From assembly GCF_029227915.1 (NCBI RefSeq), contig NC_079877.1:17596851-17660850 (forward strand): a stretch of DNA of 64,000 nt. The letters run 5' to 3'. The stretch comes from Hydractinia symbiolongicarpus. Taxonomy: Eukaryota; Cnidaria; Hydrozoa; Anthoathecata; Hydractiniidae. Both the position numbers and the translations under genes were made by a program. Positions 57,701-64,000 of this stretch are shown piece by piece. Below the pieces are notes generated by a model. It saw only the letters and a list, made by a program, of their open reading frames with translations, searched no databases and had not been told where the DNA came from. Each line of letters begins with the position of its first letter. The stretch's first letter is position 1.

Positions 57701-58143
57701 TACCTGTAAAATTGATATCTGGTTAGTTCTTAATTTTTTTTTAAATTGTTATTTTTAAAACCAGATGTGTCAATTAGTATTGATTATGGAAGCAACAAAA
57801 ATAAACATATTGCTTTTGTTAGTCCATGTTACATTTTTTTTTCTACAAAGCCAGTATTAAATATTGTGCTACTTGCAGACAAAATAAATAAAAAATTAAA
57901 AACAAAAAGAAGAAAGAAGTTGCAGACAAAATAAATAAAAAACTTTGAGAATGCAAACCTTAAAAGATAAGATTTTAGATAAGAAAGTTTTTTTTGGATG
58001 AAGAAACAATTTATTATTACAATTGTATTTTTTCAGGTGTGATTCGTCGTTTTCACTTGGTCATTCCATACAGAAATCCTAACACACAACCATGGATTAT
58101 TAAAATTGAGGGTTTATCAATTGTCGCAGAACCAGATACTGAG
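51711..58143 (+). CDS. VPS13D: VPS13-family lipid-transfer protein, N-terminal exons (VPS13D-like)
   Basis: Three exons join in phase: 51711-51801, 57644-57721, 58037-58143. They encode the chorein-type N-terminus: MFQSIAVWLLQTYVGEYIEN, LNTNQLSI, DGIELENLHLKKTAFNKV, RLPVKLISGVIRRFHLVIPY and PWIIKIEGLSIVAEPDTE. VPS13 proteins are very long rods that move lipids between membranes. The NLNTxQLS and PY.NP/PW.I words point to VPS13D over A, B or C. Only about 92 residues are in view; the remaining exons must lie further right, probably beyond the window. Intron 1 is 5.8 kb and contains a piggyBac remnant; the Polinton fragment at 61 kb may lie in a later intron. Confidence 0.75.
52480..53440 (+). 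pseudogene. piggyBac-like transposase remnant
   Basis: Fragments in several frames occur in the right order: MGIKRKPEIDMYWSNYLL, FQTPIFQRLISQNRFHLLQ, IMIHFSDIHN, a frame with KLGKNYEANYMPEKNVAIDE (about 52765-52825), RVYAYSPKEN, then RKKGVPKNVWSWKPAKGG and RITGHHVMKRDVINEYNKNM (about 53350-53430). This is the DDE_Tnp_1_7 (piggyBac) core. Many frameshifts and stops mean it is long dead. It lies in intron 1 of the VPS13D-like gene in the same orientation. TTAA-flanked ends were not located. Confidence 0.75.
53441..57640. other. Intronic sequence of the VPS13D-like gene, with decayed repeats
   Basis: No host exon was recognised. GACCAGGCCTGGTTTAAA at about 54903-54920 resembles the end of the hAT-like element at 58845-60136. 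Minus-strand open stretches at 55786-56150 (including RHWLDRYNGQVNKQDQM) could be a transposase C-terminus but were not classified. A plus-strand frame at 56065-56319 with C-x2-C pairs is unassigned. Confidence 0.35.
57095..57300. repeat. Tandem AAAATACGAATT(C)GTATTTTT repeat
   Basis: Five or six variants of a roughly 40-base self-complementary unit built from AAAATACG and CGTATTTT. Confidence 0.65.
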
Positions 58144-58844
58144 GTAACATGTTTTATTAAAAGTTTTTGGTGCCAAAAGTAGCACTCCCAGTAATTTCAA
58201 CAAGATTTGAAAGGCTGAAATAATTAATCAATTTAAACGTAAGTTAAAAACCTGACAGATCACCCATAGGTAAAAACCGATTGTGTATTTTGAAAAAGTA
58301 ATGCAATTTTTACCTTCTAATATCGACCTATCATTCTTATTAAAAAAATTGGCATATTCATTTGGAGTACTTTGACTTTGTAAAGAAAAGCAATTAAAAA
58401 GAAACTTTACTGTCTTATCTTAATTTTTATCTTGAAGGAAGATTTAAAATATCTTATATTTTCAGAACACTATTTTAATACATCGTTTATTACATACATT
58501 GCTTTAAATTTTTTGTAAAACTGTAACTTGCATCATTAATCGTGACGCCGATCTGAAAAGACTCGGGATTATTATAATATATCATATATTATATATAATA
58601 TATATAATGGTAAAATACGTTTGCTGGCTAAAATGTAATTCTGCTGACTGTTGCTTATATACTCCGCTTCATACGAAAAATAATATAAAAAATACATTGC
58701 AGAATATGTTTGTCGTAACAACCTCCTCCGTTATGATATATCATATTTTTTATACTATATTCCTTAAAATAATTTGCACATCTAGGACATAGATTTTTTA
58801 TAAGACGGCACGAAAATTATTAAAACAACACTAATATTCTTTAT
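58144..58844. other. Intronic, nothing recognised
   Basis: AT-rich, with a TATA-alternating palindromic stretch at 58575-58605. GTTTGTCGTAACAACCTCCTC at about 58707 is nearly repeated at 60889. Confidence 0.4.
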
Positions 58845-60136
58845 CAGGCCCGGTCGGAAAAATGTACCCCGGCGAGCGCTAAATCGCTCACATGTATTAA
58901 TTTGCGTGAGCGATCCACGTGCGATCACAAAAGCTCGTGCAAATTAGTTTGCGTGAGTGGTCAATGAAACAAAAAGTTACGACATGCACATGCTTGATCT
59001 GTAAAATAAAACTAAAAATAATCCAGTCCTCGCTGATCAAAAATATCTACAAAAATGCTCGATCGAGCCCTTAAAATTAGAATTTTTTTACAACTGATTT
59101 GCGTCTGCATTGTGTAGACAATATTTTTTTGTAGTGAAATTGTTCAGCTGGCAATATCTTTCGTCATTCACCTTTTATCAGGGCTAGACCTCTCATAAAT
59201 TCGATGCACTGATCTCCTAAGACGATGACAAATGAAAATGGAGTGCAAGTTTTATTGACATACCTTCTCGATGGTGAACTTCGTTAGGTTAATAGTTCAC
59301 TGCCAACTGGCTTTTTATGTTTCTAGATGAACTTATTAGGTTAGGGCATCATTAGGTTGTATATCGCAGAAGTCGCCGGTGACATGCTTCAAAAATGCTT
59401 GTCACCAGCACAGTTTAACATGAAATAAAACTGTACAGGAGACTCAATTGTTAGAGTCTTTGCAGAACATCTTTCCTCACAAAACCGATGGCAGGGCTGA
59501 CTTATTGCCTGCTGTGTCGTGTGGGAGAAAGAACTTGGGGACTTCTTTTTAATACAATATACAATTTTTTTATTATTATTACGAATCGAATAGAACGCGA
59601 TGATGTGTTGGCAGATTTGCTATATTTTTAAAACTTTATTCAACATGTTTTTTCTTTGGTATTACATCACTAGAACATTCGTCTGAAAGCTGTATTAAAG
59701 TACAGGGCACCTAACCTCTCCCAGGTTCTGGTTATATTTAACTTGTATGGGTGTGCACTTTTCTCGCAGTATTCTCTGTGACGATGAAGGTCGGAATGAC
59801 TTGTGGCATGGTTCCAAATGGTCTTCCGTCTTTCGTTCGAGTCTCAGTGTAATGCACCAGCTGAGCATAAGAGTGTCAGCATGAATGAAAGGGGGCGACC
59901 TTAATGTTCTCTTTATCTCATGTTCTTTATAATAACACGATTGTTCTTCATAAGCTTTGTGTTTTTGGTGGTGCTTATTTTGTAGATTCTCTTAAAATGT
60001 GAGAAAAATGTATCGTAGGATCTCTAGAAAATTCTGATAAATTCTCTTACGTGAGCGATAAATCGCTCGCGTAATTTTTTTTGCGCGTGTGTGGGCGTGT
60101 GCGCGTGCGATCGTACGCGTCTCCTGACCAGGCCTG
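58845..60136. mobile_element. hAT-like non-autonomous DNA transposon (1.3 kb)
   Basis: Begins CAGGCCCGGTCGGA and ends in the mirror TCCTGACCAGGCCTG, so the tips are inverted repeats of CAGGCC(C/T)GGTC. Subterminal GTGAGCGAT(A/C) and CGCTCACG/CGCTCGCG boxes occur near both ends. Flanks CTTTAT and CTTTAA are similar but not identical as a target duplication. No transposase frame was seen. CAGG tips and subterminal repeats suggest hAT. Confidence 0.5.
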
Positions 60137-60233
60137 CTTTAATAAAATAATTTTTCGGTTTTTTTAAAAGTGAAAGGAGAACAAAACGGAAAAAATCTAA
60201 ACCTGCTGTATAACTTTTGAAACAACATCATAT

Positions 60234-60620
60234 TTTGGTAAAAAGTAAAATATAAAAACAAGTTTCAAAATAGCATAAGCTTTTCGGTTAAAACCATCCT
60301 CAGTGCATACATAGATGTAATAAGTTTTAATGTGAACTTATTTTTACATAAGTATGAGTTTTTAAAAAAGTAATTTACATATATACAATAAAATATAACT
60401 ACCCTCAAGAAGGCAATCATCATTTACTACATATATCGAAATACATTTTGTTATCACGCATGTATGTCAGCTGATAAACATTTTGTCATAACGTAGACGT
60501 ATACATTTCTGTTCAACCAATCCATTAAAATTTATTACATCTATGTATGCAATGAGGATTGTTTTAACCGAAAAAAGCTTATGCCATTTTAAAACTTGTT
60601 TTATGTTTTACTTTTTACCA
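60234..60620. mobile_element. Foldback MITE with ~95-bp inverted ends
   Basis: 60234-60329 and 60525-60620 are about 85-90% identical reverse complements (GCATAAGCTTTT, CGGTTAAAAC and CATACATAGATGTAATAA blocks), around a 195-base centre. It has no coding capacity. Confidence 0.8.
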
Positions 60621-60621
60621 C

Positions 60622-61047
60622 ATTCATTCTATGGCGAGTTACTATAATAACACCATATTCTGTATTGAAACAGTAAACATAGCATAATTTTTAAAAACAG
60701 CACAAAAAATTTTTTTGCTGCATAACTACTTATTTTGCTAAACAAGAAAACAAATTTATTCATTTTTTTAAAAGGGAGATGATTTATTCATTTTTTTTTT
60801 CGCAACAAAAACATAATTAATTATCTGCAACGTTAAGCTGAGAATGATGATGATGATGTACATGATGTGAAAATACACAGAAGATATGCTTGTCGTAACA
60901 CCCTCCTCAGAGATATATATTTGTAGGTTCTGGCACAAGGTGTTAAACCTCCAAAGAAAATCATCGATGTGACGATATTCTGGCACAAGGTGTCAATTTC
61001 TGTCCGAGTTGAAAATGTATTGATCAAAAATTCCTTATATAATAAAT
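60622..61047. other. Spacer before Polinton copy 2
   Basis: Contains two direct copies of TTCTGGCACAAGGTGT exactly 50 bases apart (60929 and 60979). It ends with TTATATAATAAAT at the ATG at 61048, a start-adjacent motif of the Polinton type. Confidence 0.5.
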
Positions 61048-61107
61048 ATGAGTGCGTCAAATTTGTCCAGAGATTTTAAAAATCCATCTCAAAATTATAT
61101 AATAAAG

Positions 61108-63034
61108 ATGCATACAAGAACCGTTAAAGAATTACGTGCAATTGCAAGGAGCCATGGTTTGACTCGTTATTTTAGGCTAATCAAGGCTGATCTAATCTCA
61201 TTATTGGAAACACCACAAAGACCGCTAAGATCACCAAGATCATCAGGAAAAGTAATCAAGCCTGTGACGATATTACCCACACCTGAGGCAATGGATATAT
61301 TTGAAAAACAGGAGATGTCAAAAAATCGATCGGTAGTGAAAAGTAAGATGCAAGGATGGTACGATTGGTTAATCAGCGCTGTACCGAAGCCTATAAAAGA
61401 TCGTGTAAATAATGCTTACAAGAGCTTCAAGAGCATAATTAAGCAGTTGTACAACAAGGCACAATACATTGTGGCAAAACCTACGCTTCATGATAAAGTT
61501 GAAGAAGAGACCAAGGAAGACTACCTTGACGGTATCCATGATTTCTTCAAAGAGGGTAAAGAAGCCGATCACTCCTCAGGAACATAAACATGCACTGCAC
61601 AAAACTTTTCGAAGTTTTAGAATACCCGGTGTTGAAAAAGCTGGCGTTGATAGCTATCTAGCACTGGTTCGGCCGCATGTGGAGCGATTGATTATTGAAC
61701 AGGTGGAAGATATGGGTTCTGCCAAAGTGCAACTGTCAATGTGGATTATGTGGGAAAAAAAGATCATGCTTGCTGTTCAACCTAATGCAGAAGATTTTGA
61801 TGGAGGAGTGGAGGATTTACACAATATGTATGCGAACATTGATCAATACCCAAGAGTTGAAAAGCCATTTAATAGCATACTAATGCAGGTATATCAAGGC
61901 AGTGATGTAAGTGAGCTGCTGGATAATATGTTTGCACAAATAAGGATTCATGTGGAAAATCCAGCGTTACCACAGCGAGGGTTTACAATCGATTGAATAA
62001 TTCACCTAGATATAGATTTTCATAAACTACAGCTTACACAAGGTTATTCTATATAAAATTACCTAAACGGATCAGTGCAAAAAAGGCAATCATTAATCCA
62101 ATAAACAATAATGAAGAGTGCTTTAAATGGAGTGTAATTGCGGCACTACATCATGAAGAGATCAGGATAGATGTGTAAAGAATACCTGAATTACAAGAGT
62201 TTGCAGATCAATACAACTGAGAAGGGTTAGAATTTCCACTAGACATTAAAAAAATAATAAAATTTGAAAATAACAACCCCAAGATTGCAGTCAACGTTTT
62301 ATACACTTCGAGGACTAGCAGCATTAATATTTTGCGGAGATCTGACTATAACGCATCACATGAAAAACAGGTAAATCGCTGCTCATCGCAGATAATCAAA
62401 AGAAGTGCATCAAAAATCTCTTAAGGCTGTTGGGTAAAGGGAATTCTAAAAATAAAAAGCGATGCATTTCTGCAGGCCTTTAACTATGTAGAATCCAGGG
62501 ACAAGCATTATAAATATTGCATAGATCACGAAGGGGTTAAAAATACAATGCCAAAAGAAAGTGAAAAATGGTTGAAATATCATGATGGTTATATGCAATT
62601 CAAGGTCCCATTTGCGATATATGCTGATTTTGAATCACAGTGCTACTACTGGCAGAAATTTTCGTGGTGTGCGTCTGTTAAATTATAAGTTGGATCTTGC
62701 ACATTTTTACAGTGCTCCTGGATTGGCATGAAAAGCCTCATAAAATAGCACTGGAATTGAATTAGAACTTTTAACTGACCCCTATTTGCATTTAATGTTT
62801 GAAAAAGGTATTCGAGGCGGTATTGTGCAAGCTGTTCATCGCTATGCCAAGGCCAACAACAAATATATGGGCGACCAATATAATCCTGATGAAGAATCGT
62901 CGTACTTGCAATACCTCGATGCCAACAATCTCTAAGGATCACCAAACTGGTGAAGAAAAATAAGCACAGCCACCTATTGGAGGTCGATATGGATTACCCA
63001 GCGGAGCTCCATAAAAAACATAATGAGCTGCCAT
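61108..63034 (+). pseudogene. Polinton DNA polymerase B, copy B (N-terminal to motif A, then fused)
   Basis: The best start is the ATG at 61108 after TTATATAATAAAG; an in-frame ATG at 61048 has the same motif. The N-terminus has a SAP/Rho-N-like helix pair (MHTRTVKELRAIARSHGLTR). A frameshift near 61560 leads to HKTFRSFRIPGVEKAGVDSY. After a TGA (61994) come INPINNNEECFKWSVIAALH and, past a deletion, QFKVPFAIYADFES, the exonuclease motif I with D and E. Then come KGIRGGIVQAVHRYAKANNK and LQYLDANNL (polymerase motif A). It ends in a fusion at 63034 with another Polinton gene. It has several stops. It is replicative in origin and not functional here. Confidence 0.8.
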
Positions 63035-63168
63035 TCTTAGTAGTATCCTTCTTTTTCAAGGTGGCTGCAAAAATTGTTGAATTTGCGGCTAAGCACCTAT
63101 GCATGGCAATTGCTGCTGCTGTTGCTCTTGTTGTAGGCTATATTGGGAAGAGAGGTAAAAGATCGTAA
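63035..63168 (+). pseudogene. C-terminal fragment of the hydrophobic Polinton protein, fused to PolB
   Basis: Directly after HNELPFL of the polymerase, the frame continues as VVSFFFKVAAKIVEFAAKHL then CMAIAAAVALVVGYIGKRGK. This is the same C-terminus as the minus-strand gene at 33496-34567. The switch is abrupt, so a deletion joined the two genes in frame. It converges with the gene at 63181 exactly as in copy A. Confidence 0.75.
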
Positions 63169-63180
63169 AAATAACGTTTC

Positions 63181-64000
63181 TTACTTTTTTAGCCATATGT
63201 AAAGCAAAATAACACCTATGCCGGTTGTAACTAGTACAATTTTGTTATCTGCATGTTGCTCAGCTTTGCGATTTATTACCTGGTGCTTCTTCGGAGCCGC
63301 TAGGCGACGCCCTACAGGTTTAGGGACCACGTGGCTCACCTGTGGCAGGCGGTGCTTAATGTCAACATGATTCGCGTTAATGTTAATCTTAGGATTTATA
63401 CCGATAGAAAAATAGTCCTTGCTAATCAGAATTTTTTTTGTAAAATTCATGTTGTTTCCAATGTGAAGATTCATATCACTCGGGATCATATAGACGCCAT
63501 AGGCAACACTAAAATCAACTTTGGATCTTGCATATTTCAACACATTCTGGAATTGAGCAATTTCCTTACCTATATCGCTATTTTTAATTATCAGACCCTT
63601 GAAGGTTGTTAAGTGCAATCGCTGAGCATCGAACACCGCCTTGGTTCCCAATTATCTCAGATCTTGCATGCGGCTGACTGTCAAGGATTAAGTAGGCATA
63701 AAATCTCACACTTTGTGATAATCGTTCAATACCGATGCAAATAAGACCTTGGCCTGTTTCAATAATCCAGCGGCTCCACAAGTCTTCATCAAAATAACTT
63801 AGGCCTGAACCAGGATAATCTTTGCGATGAAGTTGCCAACTAGTGAAGATGGTTTCATTCCTCCAGTTCTGTTCACCGCCAGGTACTCCAAATTGACAAG
63901 CTAATTGCTGGAGTTTCAGTTGGTTGAATGGGTTGTTTAAACGTCGAAAACTGGCTGAGCCAGGTAGTGATATTTCCAGTTGAGATAAAATTTTACGTAT
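63181..64000 (-). pseudogene. Conserved Polinton protein of unknown function, copy B
   Basis: From the right edge the minus strand reads SLPGSASFRRLNNPFNQLKL, SWQLHRKDYPGSGLSYFDED, LWSRWIIETGQGLICIGIER, a frameshift near 63640, LTTFKGLIIKNSDIGKEIAQ, GVYMIPSDMNLHIGNNMNF and a C-terminal hydrophobic segment IGVILLYIWLKK at 63181. It is better preserved than the copy at 32284-33445, with one clear frameshift. The 5' end lies outside the window. Cellular role unknown; the single C-terminal hydrophobic helix suggests tail anchoring. Confidence 0.7.

Noticed and set aside
1-64000. CRISPR arrays, bacterial operons, rRNA genes
   Set aside because: No regularly spaced repeats with unique spacers, no rRNA-like conserved blocks; spliced animal genes show a eukaryotic genome.

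Overview
The window is AT-rich eukaryotic DNA with spliced, GT-AG, widely spaced host exons set in repeats and decayed mobile elements. The gene content and mobile-element mix (Polinton/Maverick, DIRS, piggyBac, LINE, CaRF/MULE-type) suggest an early-branching animal. A cnidarian, probably a hydrozoan, is the best guess, but this is inference and not proven by the sequence.

Host genes. (1) About 6.97-16.78 kb, minus strand: NME7, with a DM10 domain followed by two nucleoside-diphosphate-kinase domains; eleven exons were placed with matching phases. (2) 9.43-15.55 kb, plus strand: a complete six-exon gene lying wholly inside one 6.6 kb intron of NME7. It encodes a 486-residue ionotropic-glutamate-receptor-like channel whose pore carries the potassium-channel filter TVGYGD (GluR0-like). 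This is the most striking gene here. (3) 51.71-58.14 kb, plus strand: the first three coding exons of a VPS13-family lipid-transfer protein, VPS13D-like, running on beyond what I can place. (4) 44.2-46.7 kb, minus strand: a multi-exon CaRF-domain plus MULE-transposase-like gene with one in-frame stop.

Mobile DNA. 1.2-2.9 kb: internally deleted LINE. 28.9-30.0 kb: decayed element with a retroviral-type integrase core. 30.4-44.2 kb: a large Polinton/Maverick block with hypothetical proteins, a putative penton-like protein, an unknown conserved gene, a membrane-active-looking protein, a truncated major-capsid-like gene, two integrases, two inverted paralogous copies of a small-gene cassette, the C-terminal part of PolB, Cys-rich small proteins, a packaging ATPase and an MSV199/DUF3627-like protein. 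Two integrases and two opposed cassettes imply at least two elements joined head to head. 47.5-50.4 kb: DIRS-type retrotransposon. 52.5-53.4 kb: piggyBac remnant in the VPS13D-like intron. 58.8-60.6 kb: hAT-like and foldback non-autonomous elements. 61.0-64.0 kb: second Polinton fragment, running off the right end.

Almost all Polinton genes are broken by stops, frameshifts or deletions, so these are fossil copies. Many still keep a TATAATAAA-like motif directly at the start codon, on both strands. The rest (17-28 kb and most of 53-57 kb) is intergenic or intronic, AT-rich, and full of short repeats, foldbacks and minisatellites, with no gene I can recognise.
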